Shown: positions 36,105 through 44,099 of the stretch, piece after piece
How positions within the stretch are numbered: position 1 is the first letter of the stretch
Layout: each line of letters opens with the position of its first letter
Source: Pseudomonas sp. TNT3
Lineage (GTDB): Bacteria > Pseudomonadota > Gammaproteobacteria > Pseudomonadales > Pseudomonadaceae
DNA length: 64,000 nucleotides
Assembly: GCF_010095445.2 (NCBI RefSeq)
Contig: NZ_WFGV02000005.1
Location: 62,001-126,000, forward strand
Direction of reading: 5' to 3'
The notes under the pieces: model-generated
Databases searched by the model: none
Told to the model about the DNA's origin: nothing
Seen by the model: the letters and a program-made list of their open reading frames with translations, nothing else
Translations under genes and position numbers: made by a program

Positions 36105-37075
36105 TGCTCGATCCCGCGCGTAGCTACGACCTGATCGGTGACGTGCACGGTTGCGCTCTGACCCTTGAGCACTTGCTCGACCGGCTCGGTTATCACAAAC
36201 AAGGTGGCGTCTGGCGCCATCCGTCGCGTATGGCGGTGTTCGTCGGAGACATCATCGACCGTGGCCCGCGGATTCGCGAGGCGCTGCATATCGTCCACGA
36301 CATGGTCGAAGCCGGCCAGGCGCTGTGCATCATGGGCAACCACGAGTTCAATGCCCTCGGCTGGAGCACGCCTGCGCCACCGGGTAGCGGCAAGCAATAC
36401 GTGCGCGAACACACACCGCGCCATGCCCGCCTGCTGGCCGAAACCCTGACCCAGTTCGAACACCATCCCGCCGATTGGCACGACTTCCTGCAATGGTTCT
36501 ATGAGATGCCGTTGTTCGTCGATGCCGGGCGTTTCCGGGTGGTGCACGCCTGCTGGGATGCCGGCCTGATCGCACCGCTGCGAGCCCAGTTCCCCAATGG
36601 GTGCGTCGATGAGCACTTCCTCCAGGCCTCTGCGGTGCCCGGCAGTTTTGCCTGCACCGTGTTCGACCGCCTGTTGCGCGGCACCGACATGCGCCTGCCG
36701 GACGGATTGACCATGACCAGTGGCGATGGCCTGACGCGTTCGTTCTTTCGCACCAAGTTCTGGGAAGACGACCCGCAAACCTACGGAGACATTGTGTTCC
36801 AGCCTGATGCCTTGCCTGACCCGGTGGCCAAGACGCCACTGTCTTCCATCGAAAAAAACACCTTGCTGCGCTACGGCGTCGACGAGCCGCTGCTGTTCGT
36901 CGGTCATTACTGGCGCAGTGGCAAACCCGCGCCGATCCGTCCAAACCTCGGTTGCCTGGATTACAGCGCGGTGCTCTACGGCAAACTCGTCGCCTATCGC
37001 CTGGATCAGGAAACACGGCTTGATCCGAACAAGTTCGTTTGGGTCGATGTCGAGCGTCCGGAGGTTCTGCAATGA
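36104..37075 (+). CDS. Calcineurin-like metallophosphoesterase
   Basis: This 323-residue phosphoesterase shows the metal motifs DVHG (residues 13-16 in LIGDVHGCALTLE), GDIIDRGP (about 48-55) and GNHE (about 78-81), followed by the distal histidine in VGHYWRSG. It resembles the bacterial serine/threonine- or diadenosine-type phosphatases, but the substrate is not determined. Its ATG overlaps the nadK stop by one base and its stop overlaps the next ATG (ATGA), so it is translationally coupled to both neighbours. Confidence 0.9.
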   Translation: MLDPARSYDLIGDVHGCALTLEHLLDRLGYHKQGGVWRHPSRMAVFVGDIIDRGPRIREALHIVHDMVEAGQALCIMGNHEFNALGWSTPAPPGSGKQYVREHTPRHARLLAETLTQFEHHPADWHDFLQWFYEMPLFVDAGRFRVVHACWDAGLIAPLRAQFPNGCVDEHFLQASAVPGSFACTVFDRLLRGTDMRLPDGLTMTSGDGLTRSFFRTKFWEDDPQTYGDIVFQPDALPDPVAKTPLSSIEKNTLLRYGVDEPLLFVGHYWRSGKPAPIRPNLGCLDYSAVLYGKLVAYRLDQETRLDPNKFVWVDVERPEVLQ

Positions 37076-37941
37076 GTACCGTCGCCGTACTGCGCCTGCC
37101 ACTGGCGGTGGACTTGAGCGGGTTCGTCAAATTGCTGCAGCGCATGCAGGTTCCGCATCGGGTCAGCGAGGAATCTGGCGAACAGGTGCTGTGGGTGCCC
37201 GCCAGCATCAGCGAAGACGTGCGCTCGCTGTACGAACGCTTTCCGGCGGGTGATCCCGATCAGCAGCTGGACATCCCTGATGCGCAAACCACCAAGCGCC
37301 CAGGCTTTATCGAACAGCTGCGTTATGCCAAGGCGACTGGCCTGGTGTTGGTGCTGAGCATGATCGTCGGCGTCGTCACGCTGCTGGGTGAAAACCTCGA
37401 CACGATGCGCTGGCTGACCTTCCTCGATTTTCGTGTGGTCGGCGAGTACATCCATTTCGTGCCACTGGCTGACAGCCTGGCCGCGGGGCAGTGGTGGCGC
37501 CTGGTAACGCCAATGCTGATCCACTTCGGCATCCTGCACCTGGCCATGAACGGCATGTGGTACTGGGAGCTGGGGCGGCGGATAGAGTCCCGCCAGGGCA
37601 GCATCAATCTGATTGGCCTGACCCTGCTGTTCAGCCTGGTCTCCAACTATGCCCAGTATCTGTTCAGCGGTCCGACGTTGTTTGGCGGGTTGTCCGGCGT
37701 GTTGTACGGCTTGCTCGGGCATTGCTGGATCTTCCAGATGCTGTCGCCGAACCCGGCTTATCGCCTGCCACGGGGCGTGCTGGTGATGATGCTGGTCTGG
37801 CTGCTGCTGTGCCTGTCCGGGCTGGTCTCGATGATCGGTTTTGGTGAAATTGCCAACGCGGCCCACGTCGGCGGGTTACTCATCGGATGCTTCACCGGTT
37901 TGTTAGGTGGTTTGTACAACCGCCGTAAACTGGCCGTCTAA
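37072..37941 (+). CDS. glpG: Rhomboid intramembrane serine protease (GlpG-like)
   Basis: This 289-residue membrane protease has a cytoplasmic N-terminal domain (about 1-85) as in GlpG, then six helices. The catalytic pair is present: serine S208 in GGLSGVLYG and histidine H265 in ANAAHVGGL. The conserved HLAMNGMWYWELG (about 160-172) forms the L1 loop/helix 2 motif with the family histidine and asparagine. It starts inside the phosphoesterase stop (ATGA). Rhomboids cleave membrane protein helices; the substrate here is unknown. Confidence 0.92.
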   Translation: MSTVAVLRLPLAVDLSGFVKLLQRMQVPHRVSEESGEQVLWVPASISEDVRSLYERFPAGDPDQQLDIPDAQTTKRPGFIEQLRYAKATGLVLVLSMIVGVVTLLGENLDTMRWLTFLDFRVVGEYIHFVPLADSLAAGQWWRLVTPMLIHFGILHLAMNGMWYWELGRRIESRQGSINLIGLTLLFSLVSNYAQYLFSGPTLFGGLSGVLYGLLGHCWIFQMLSPNPAYRLPRGVLVMMLVWLLLCLSGLVSMIGFGEIANAAHVGGLLIGCFTGLLGGLYNRRKLAV

Positions 37942-37975
37942 AATTTTTGTGCAGATTCAAGAGCGCGGAGACCTA

Positions 37976-38236
37976 ATGTCCTCTTTTAACGAAATGATCA
38001 AGAACATCACCCCCGATATCTACGAGAGCCTGAAACTGGCGGTGGAAATCGGCAAATGGTCCGACGGTGGCAAACTCACCGCCGAACAGCGCGAACTGTC
38101 GTTGCAGGCCATGATCGCTTGGGAGATCAAGAACCTGCCCGAAGAAGAACGCACCGGCTACATGGGTCCTCAGGAATGCAGCTCCAAGTCGATTGAAGTG
38201 CCTAATATCCTGTTCAAGTCGGATGCCATCCATTGA
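37976..38236 (+). CDS. DUF1315 family small protein
   Basis: This 86-residue acidic protein (MSSFNEMIKNITPDIYESLK) belongs to the DUF1315/YeaC-like family. It is helical and lacks membrane segments. The motif SLQAMIAWEIKNLPEEERTGYM is typical. Its TGA overlaps the TTG start of the next gene. Function unknown, but it travels with DUF2797 and pepN in Pseudomonas, as in PA3085-PA3083. Confidence 0.85.
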   Translation: MSSFNEMIKNITPDIYESLKLAVEIGKWSDGGKLTAEQRELSLQAMIAWEIKNLPEEERTGYMGPQECSSKSIEVPNILFKSDAIH

Positions 38237-39063
38237 TCGAGATTGGCCGCGGTGCAATCAGCAAAATGTCGGCACGCCTTGACGGGCCGGACGTGCAGTA
38301 CGCGTTTCGTCTGGGTGATGTCGAGGTCCCGGTCAATCCTTTGATCGGGACCACAGTGCGCCTGGAATACCTGGGAGCGATCCATTGCTCCCATTGCGGA
38401 CGCAAGACCAAAACCAGTTTCAGCCAGGGTTATTGCTACCCGTGCATGACCAAGCTGGCGCAGTGCGATATCTGCATCATGAGCCCTGAGCGTTGCCACT
38501 TCGACGCCGGTACCTGCCGTGAGCCCGAGTGGGGCCAGACGTTCTGCATGACCGATCACATTGTGTACCTGTCCAACTCGTCGGGCGTGAAAGTCGGTAT
38601 TACTCGCGCTACGCAGCTGCCAACGCGCTGGATCGATCAGGGCGCCCGTCAGGCGTTGCCGATCATGCGCGTGTCGACGCGTCAGCAATCGGGCTTCGTC
38701 GAGGACCTGTTTCGCAGCCAGGTGGCGGACAAGACCAACTGGCGTGCTTTACTCAAGGGCGAAGCGGTTTCGGTGGACCTGGCAGCCGTTCGCGATCAGT
38801 TGTTCGACAGCTGCGCCGAAGGTTTGCAAGGTTTGCAGGAACGTTTCGGACTGCAGGCGATCCAGACCATTGCCGATGTGGAACCGATTGAAATCCGCTA
38901 CCCGGTCGAGCAGTACCCGGCCAAGATCGTCAGCTTCAATCTGGACAAGAATCCGATTGCCGAAGGCACGCTGCTGGGGATCAAGGGCCAGTACCTGATC
39001 TTCGACACCGGCGTCATCAATATTCGTAAATACACGGCTTACCAGCTCGCCGTGCATCAGTAA
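38233..39063 (+). CDS. DUF2797 family zinc protein with GIY-YIG-like core
   Basis: This 276-residue protein starts at a TTG (38233, TTGA overlap with the DUF1315 stop); an in-frame ATG 33 bases further is the alternative. Cysteine pairs CSHCGR, CYPCM and CDIC (about residues 52-80) form a zinc-ribbon-like cluster. The segment DHIVYLSNSSGVKVGITRATQLPTRWIDQGA (about 108-138) has the look of a GIY-YIG nuclease core: Tyr, Lys-Val-Gly-Ile-Thr and Arg at the expected spacing. It is known only as DUF2797; activity is not established. It ends 10 bases before pepN. Confidence 0.85.
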   Translation: MIEIGRGAISKMSARLDGPDVQYAFRLGDVEVPVNPLIGTTVRLEYLGAIHCSHCGRKTKTSFSQGYCYPCMTKLAQCDICIMSPERCHFDAGTCREPEWGQTFCMTDHIVYLSNSSGVKVGITRATQLPTRWIDQGARQALPIMRVSTRQQSGFVEDLFRSQVADKTNWRALLKGEAVSVDLAAVRDQLFDSCAEGLQGLQERFGLQAIQTIADVEPIEIRYPVEQYPAKIVSFNLDKNPIAEGTLLGIKGQYLIFDTGVINIRKYTAYQLAVHQ

Positions 39064-39073
39064 GGACTCCAGC

Positions 39074-41731
39074 ATGCGCACCGAACAACCGAAGATGATC
39101 TACCTGAAGGACTATCAGGCGCCCGAGTACCTGATCGACGAGACGCACCTGACCTTCGAGTTGTTCGAGGACCACAGCCTGGTCCATGCGCAACTGGTGA
39201 TGCGCCGCAATCCCGAGCGTGGCCCTGGCTTGCCGCCGCTGGTGCTGGATGGCCAGCAGCTTGAATTGCTGTCGGTCAACCTCGGTGATGTAGAGCTGAG
39301 CGAAACTGACTACCAGTTAACCGAGAATCATCTGACCCTGCACCCGACCAGCACCACGTTCACGGTCGACACCAGTGTCAGGATCCACCCGGAAACCAAT
39401 ACCGCGCTGGAAGGCCTGTACAAATCCAGCGGCATGTTCTGCACCCAGTGCGAGGCTGAAGGCTTCCGCAAGATCACCTATTACCTCGACCGCCCGGACG
39501 TGATGAGCAAGTTCACCACCACGGTGGTTGCCGAGCAGCACAGCTACCCGGTGTTGCTGTCCAACGGCAACCCGATTGCCCAAGGGCCTGGCGAAGACGG
39601 CCGGCACTGGGCGACCTGGGAAGACCCGTTCATGAAACCGGCGTACCTGTTTGCGCTGGTGGCCGGTGATCTTTGGTGCGTCGAAGACACCTTTACCACC
39701 ATGACCGAGCGTTCCGTGGCGCTGCGTATCTATGTCGAGCCGGAAAACATCGACAAGTGCCAGCACGCCATGAACAGCCTGAAGAAGTCCATGCGCTGGG
39801 ACGAAGAGGTGTACGGCCGCGAGTACGACCTGGACATCTTCATGATCGTCGCCGTGAACGACTTCAACATGGGCGCCATGGAGAACAAGGGGCTCAATAT
39901 CTTTAACTCCAGCGCCGTGCTGGCCAAGGCCGAGACTGCCACCGACGCCGCGCACCAGCGGGTCGAGGCGATCGTCGCCCACGAATACTTCCACAACTGG
40001 TCGGGTAACCGCGTGACCTGCCGCGACTGGTTCCAGCTGTCGCTCAAGGAAGGTTTTACGGTGTTCCGTGATTCCGGTTTCTCCGCCGACATGAACTCGG
40101 CCACGGTCAAGCGCATCCAGGATGTGGCTTACCTGCGGACCCACCAGTTCGCCGAGGACGCTGGCCCGATGGCCCACGCCGTGCGCCCGGACAGCTTTAT
40201 CGAGATCTCCAATTTCTACACCCTGACCGTGTATGAGAAGGGCTCGGAAGTGGTTCGCATGATCCACACCTTGCTCGGTGCCGAAGGCTTCCGCAAAGGC
40301 AGCGACCTGTACTTTGATCGCCATGACGGCCAGGCCGTGACGTGCGACGACTTCATCAAGGCCATGGAAGACGCCAATGGTGTCGACCTGAACCAATTCA
40401 AACGTTGGTACAGCCAGGCCGGTACGCCACGCCTGGCGGTGAGCGAGTCATACGACGCCGCGGCGAAAACCTACAGCCTGACTTTCCGCCAAAGCTGCCC
40501 GGCGACCCCGGACAAGGTTGAGAAGCTGCCATTTGTGATCCCGGTCGAGCTGGGCCTGCTGGACAGCAAGGGCGGGGAAATTGCCCTGCGCCTGCAAGGT
40601 GAGGCCAGCGCCCAGGGCACTTCGCGTGTGATTTCGGTGACCGAGGCCGAGCAGACGTTCGCCTTCGTTGACGTCGCGGAACAGCCGCTGCCGTCGTTGC
40701 TGCGTGGTTTCTCGGCGCCAGTGAAGCTGAGCTTCCCGTACAGCCGCGACCAATTGATGTTCCTCATGCAGCATGACACTGACGGTTTCAATCGTTGGGA
40801 CGCCGGCCAGCAACTGTCGGTTCAAGTGCTGCAAGAGCTGATCACCGATCACCAGAAGGGTGAGAAGCTGGTGCTGGATCAACGTCTGATCACCGCCCTG
40901 CATTCTGTGCTGACGGACGAAACGCTGGACCAGGCCATGGTCGCGGAAATGCTCTCGCTGCCGGGTGAAGCGTATCTGACGGAAATCAGCGAGGTTGCTG
41001 ACGTTGATGCCATCCACATCGCCCGCGAGTTTGCTCGCGAGCAATTGGCGGACAACCTGTTCGAACCGCTATGGCTGCGTTATCAGGCCAACCGCGACCT
41101 GTCGAAAAAGACGCCTTATGTGGCCGAGGCCGAGCACTTTGCTCGTCGCGCGCTGCAGAACATTGCGCTGTCGTACCTGATGCTCAGCGAAAAACCGGAA
41201 GTCCTGGCCGCGACTCTTGAACAGTTCGAGTTCAGCGACAACATGACCGAACGCCTGACGGCGCTGGCGGTGTTGGTCAATTCGCCGTTCGACGAAGAGA
41301 AAGCCAAGGCGCTGGCCAGTTTTGCCGAGCACTTCAAGGACAATCCGCTGGTCATGGATCAGTGGTTCAGCGTTCAGGCCGGCAGCCCGCTGCCGGGTGG
41401 TCTGGAGCGGGTGCGTCAGCTGATGCAGCATCCGGCGTTCAACATGAAGAACCCGAACAAGGTGCGGGCACTGGTAGGCGCATTTGCCGGGCAGAACCTG
41501 ATCAACTTCCATGCGGCGGATGGTTCGGGGTATCGCTTCCTGGCGGACCTGGTGATCGAGCTGAACGGGTTCAATCCTCAGATTGCTTCCCGCCAACTGG
41601 CGCCACTGACTCGCTGGCGCAAATACGACGACGCTCGTCAGGCGTTGATGAAAGGTGAGCTGGAGCGGATTCGGGCTTCGGGTCAGCTGTCGAGCGATGT
41701 GTTCGAAGTGGTCAGCAAAAGCCTGGCCTGA
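39074..41731 (+). CDS. pepN: Aminopeptidase N
   Basis: PepN is a zinc M1 aminopeptidase that trims N-terminal residues from peptides in the cytoplasm. The 885-residue protein shows the substrate motif GAMEN (residues 267-271), the zinc motif HEYFH at 303-307 with the third ligand glutamate in LKEGF about 19 residues later, and the C-terminal alpha-superhelix. Length matches E. coli PepN (870). It is the last and largest gene of the nadK series. A ribosome-binding site (AAGGAC) precedes the ATG closely. Confidence 0.97.
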   Translation: MRTEQPKMIYLKDYQAPEYLIDETHLTFELFEDHSLVHAQLVMRRNPERGPGLPPLVLDGQQLELLSVNLGDVELSETDYQLTENHLTLHPTSTTFTVDTSVRIHPETNTALEGLYKSSGMFCTQCEAEGFRKITYYLDRPDVMSKFTTTVVAEQHSYPVLLSNGNPIAQGPGEDGRHWATWEDPFMKPAYLFALVAGDLWCVEDTFTTMTERSVALRIYVEPENIDKCQHAMNSLKKSMRWDEEVYGREYDLDIFMIVAVNDFNMGAMENKGLNIFNSSAVLAKAETATDAAHQRVEAIVAHEYFHNWSGNRVTCRDWFQLSLKEGFTVFRDSGFSADMNSATVKRIQDVAYLRTHQFAEDAGPMAHAVRPDSFIEISNFYTLTVYEKGSEVVRMIHTLLGAEGFRKGSDLYFDRHDGQAVTCDDFIKAMEDANGVDLNQFKRWYSQAGTPRLAVSESYDAAAKTYSLTFRQSCPATPDKVEKLPFVIPVELGLLDSKGGEIALRLQGEASAQGTSRVISVTEAEQTFAFVDVAEQPLPSLLRGFSAPVKLSFPYSRDQLMFLMQHDTDGFNRWDAGQQLSVQVLQELITDHQKGEKLVLDQRLITALHSVLTDETLDQAMVAEMLSLPGEAYLTEISEVADVDAIHIAREFAREQLADNLFEPLWLRYQANRDLSKKTPYVAEAEHFARRALQNIALSYLMLSEKPEVLAATLEQFEFSDNMTERLTALAVLVNSPFDEEKAKALASFAEHFKDNPLVMDQWFSVQAGSPLPGGLERVRQLMQHPAFNMKNPNKVRALVGAFAGQNLINFHAADGSGYRFLADLVIELNGFNPQIASRQLAPLTRWRKYDDARQALMKGELERIRASGQLSSDVFEVVSKSLA

Positions 41732-41884
41732 CAGCCTGGAGCATTACAGGAACACTATAGGAGGGGCCGCCACGTCTCCGACGCCGCGCTGTGGCGCGAA
41801 GACTGGTGGCTCACCGCATTGATAGATCACAAAAAAATCATACGATGTTGCGAGTTTCGATACACGGTCTACTTACGGATGTTG

Positions 41885-42424
41885 TTAGTCCGCTTTCACG
41901 TCCAGGACGCATTCCATGGCGCCGCTCTGCAGCGTTCGTTGTTCTCTGAGAATGACTTCAAGCGCGCAGTCAACGGGCAGTAGGGGAACGCCGCTGCCGA
42001 GAAAGATCGGAATGGTGGTGATGAACAACTGCTGCAATTCCCCTGCGTCAGCAAAACTGGCTGCCGTTTTACCGCCACCGACTAGCCAGACATTCTTGCC
42101 CTTCGCCGCTTGTCTGGCGCTGGCCGCGACGGCCCCGGCATCGCCGCGTAAGAAGGTGATATCCAGATTGGCGGGTGCTGACAGATTCCGGTTGCTCATG
42201 ACAAAGGCGGGTACGTCCTGGTAAGGCCAGTCATCGGGAGCGTTCGACATGATCCATTCATAGGTCTGTGACCCCATGATCACGGCTCCGACCGTCTGAT
42301 AAAAATCATCATAGGCCGTTGCGTCATCCCCTAGCGCAAAGTTCTCCAGCCAATCCAGTTTGTGTTGTTGAGTGGCAATATAACCATCCAGTGTTGCGGC
42401 TACGTAATAGACCAGCGTCGACAT
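41885..42424 (-). CDS. Dihydrofolate-reductase-fold (RibD C-terminal-like) protein
   Basis: This 179-residue protein of the DHFR/RibD_C fold begins STLVYYVAATLDGYIATQ, the standard opening of the YwjB-type single-domain reductases. GAVIMGSQTYEWI (about 46-58) and the NADPH-binding glycines in KNVWLVGGGKTAASF (about 108-122) are visible. Despite the name, members are not proven dihydrofolate reductases. It is convergent with pepN, with a 153-base gap that holds no recognisable gene or terminator. Substrate unknown. Confidence 0.85.
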   Translation of the reverse strand: MSTLVYYVAATLDGYIATQQHKLDWLENFALGDDATAYDDFYQTVGAVIMGSQTYEWIMSNAPDDWPYQDVPAFVMSNRNLSAPANLDITFLRGDAGAVAASARQAAKGKNVWLVGGGKTAASFADAGELQQLFITTIPIFLGSGVPLLPVDCALEVILREQRTLQSGAMECVLDVKAD

Positions 42425-42505
42425 GTGTTTTCCTTGTCATCATTCGTGCGGGAAATGCCCTGTAAATAAAGAGTCCCTCTGGAAAGTGACTACGGTCGAT
42501 GGTAA

Positions 42506-42664
42506 TCATTCTTTAGAGGCGGCGAAGATAATGCCGTAACCCTTTGGGAGGCGCCTTACCGGTTTGACGATAAAGCCGCTGTGTTGAGCGAGGGTTCTGA
42601 ATTTAATCCGGTTGCGCTCCTTCTCACCGGCGATACCGAACAAGGACAGCATGTAAAAACTCAT
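42506..42664 (-). CDS. Possible small protein, not certain
   Basis: This is a 52-residue frame (MSFYMLSLFG, ending VRRLPKGYGIIFAASKE). Its tail reads like a folded fragment, but no ribosome-binding site precedes it and no family is recognised. It may be a remnant or a chance frame. I list it because nothing else accounts for this 600-base stretch. Confidence 0.22.
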   Translation of the reverse strand: MSFYMLSLFGIAGEKERNRIKFRTLAQHSGFIVKPVRRLPKGYGIIFAASKE

Positions 42665-43018
42665 TATCGCGCGAGCGGGGCTGGCCTGACCCCGGCCGTC
42701 ACCTGGCATATTCGACTACAGAGAGTGTTCCTACGCAGCTCCTGCGCATTTCGTACAAAGTAACGTGTACTCATAAGCCTCCACGATCACCCCTCCGAAT
42801 ACCCCCTCATTCACCTCCAGCCCTTATCCCGCCAGTTAACAAAAGATAACGTGGCGTCGATTGTCAGACCTTTCCAAACCCCGATAGGATAAGCCAGCTT
42901 CCGAAGGGGCTCTAGATTGCGCATTTCAGGACTATGCTCCAGACAGCCGATCAAGATGAACACCCTTACGGCGCCCTGAAAGGTTGAACGACCTAACAAT
43001 AATAATGGGGGAAGGTCT
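42665..43018. other. Gap upstream of the YCF48-like/MMPL genes, promoter presumed
   Basis: No gene is supported here. The region is pyrimidine-rich at 42780-42830 (CCCC and CCTCC runs) and shows no clear -10/-35 pair that I can fix. GGGGAAGG precedes the ATG at 43019 and is the ribosome-binding site. A 101-codon reading on the minus strand (42811-43116) is rejected as a shadow. Confidence 0.5.
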
Positions 43019-44071
43019 ATGAGTGAGCCTGTCATGGGTGTGGGTATCTGCCGCCCGCCGGCATTACGCAAATTCGCGTTGCTGGCTACAGCGCTCTCGC
43101 TGTTGGGCACTGCCATGTTGTCGGCTCCTGTGCTGGCTGCGGCCGCGCCGGCATCCGATGTTGTCTATTCCGTTGAATCCGCCAAGGCCAGCAAAAGCCT
43201 GATGCTCGATGTCGTCCACGCCGGCAAGCGGCTGGTGGCCGTCGGTGATCGTGGGCACATCCTGTATTCCGATGACCAGGGCGCTACCTGGACCCAAGCC
43301 AAAGTGCCCACCCGGCAACTGCTGACATCGGTATTTTTCGTCGACGACAAGCACGGTTGGGCCGTCGGCCATGACGCGCAGATCCTCGCCAGTGAGGACG
43401 GCGGCGTTACCTGGACCAAACAATACGAAGATCTGACACGCGAAGCGCCGCTGCTGGACGTCTGGTTCAAGGACGCCAACAGCGGCTTTGCCGTGGGTGC
43501 CTACGGCGCATTGCTGGAAACCGTCGATGGCGGCAAGCACTGGGAAGACGCCAGCGACCGCCTCGATAACGAAGACCAGTTTCACCTCAACGGCATCGCA
43601 GCCGTCAAGGATGCCGGGCTGTTCATCGTCGGAGAGCAGGGCAGCATGTTCCGCTCTGCGGACTGGGGTCAGACCTGGGAAAAACTCGAAGGCCCGTACG
43701 AAGGTTCTCTTTTCGGCGTGATCGGTACGGCCCAAGCCAACACCCTGTTGGCTTACGGATTGCGCGGCAACCTGTTCCGCTCCACCGATTTCGGCACCAC
43801 CTGGGAGCCGGTTGAACTCAAGGCCACCCGTGGCGCGCTGGAGTTTGGTCTGTCCGGAGCTACGTTGCTCGATGACGGTTCCATCGTGATCGTTGGTAAT
43901 GGTGGCTCGGTGATCCGCAGCAACGACAACGGCGAAACCTTCAGCGTGTTCAACCGTGCGGATCGCATTTCCGTGTCGGCTGTCACTGCCGCAGGCAACG
44001 GAAATCTGATTCTGGCAGGACAGGGCGGCGTTCGCGCTACTTCGCCATCGGGCGCCGAGTTGGGCAAATGA
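43019..44071 (+). CDS. YCF48/BNR-repeat beta-propeller protein, exported
   Basis: This 350-residue protein has a hydrophobic export segment after a charged start (LALLATALSLLGTAMLSAPVLAA-like region at about 20-42, cleavage after Ala), so it is probably periplasmic. It contains about five to six repeats of the BNR/YCF48 type, each with GxxGxIL-like strands and an Asp-box SxDxGxTW: SDDQGATW, SEDGGVTW, TVDGGKHW, SADWGQTW and STDFGTTW. A helper role in assembly, as for photosystem YCF48, is a family idea only. It is 28 bases upstream of an MMPL transporter, a pair that recurs in Pseudomonas. Confidence 0.88.
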   Translation: MSEPVMGVGICRPPALRKFALLATALSLLGTAMLSAPVLAAAAPASDVVYSVESAKASKSLMLDVVHAGKRLVAVGDRGHILYSDDQGATWTQAKVPTRQLLTSVFFVDDKHGWAVGHDAQILASEDGGVTWTKQYEDLTREAPLLDVWFKDANSGFAVGAYGALLETVDGGKHWEDASDRLDNEDQFHLNGIAAVKDAGLFIVGEQGSMFRSADWGQTWEKLEGPYEGSLFGVIGTAQANTLLAYGLRGNLFRSTDFGTTWEPVELKATRGALEFGLSGATLLDDGSIVIVGNGGSVIRSNDNGETFSVFNRADRISVSAVTAAGNGNLILAGQGGVRATSPSGAELGK

Positions 44072-44099
44072 GCCGGGCACATAATAAGAAGGCGGGTCT

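Noticed and set aside
42811..43116. Minus-strand reading frame of 101 codons
   Set aside because: It overlaps the promoter region and start of the propeller gene and has no motif or ribosome-binding site.
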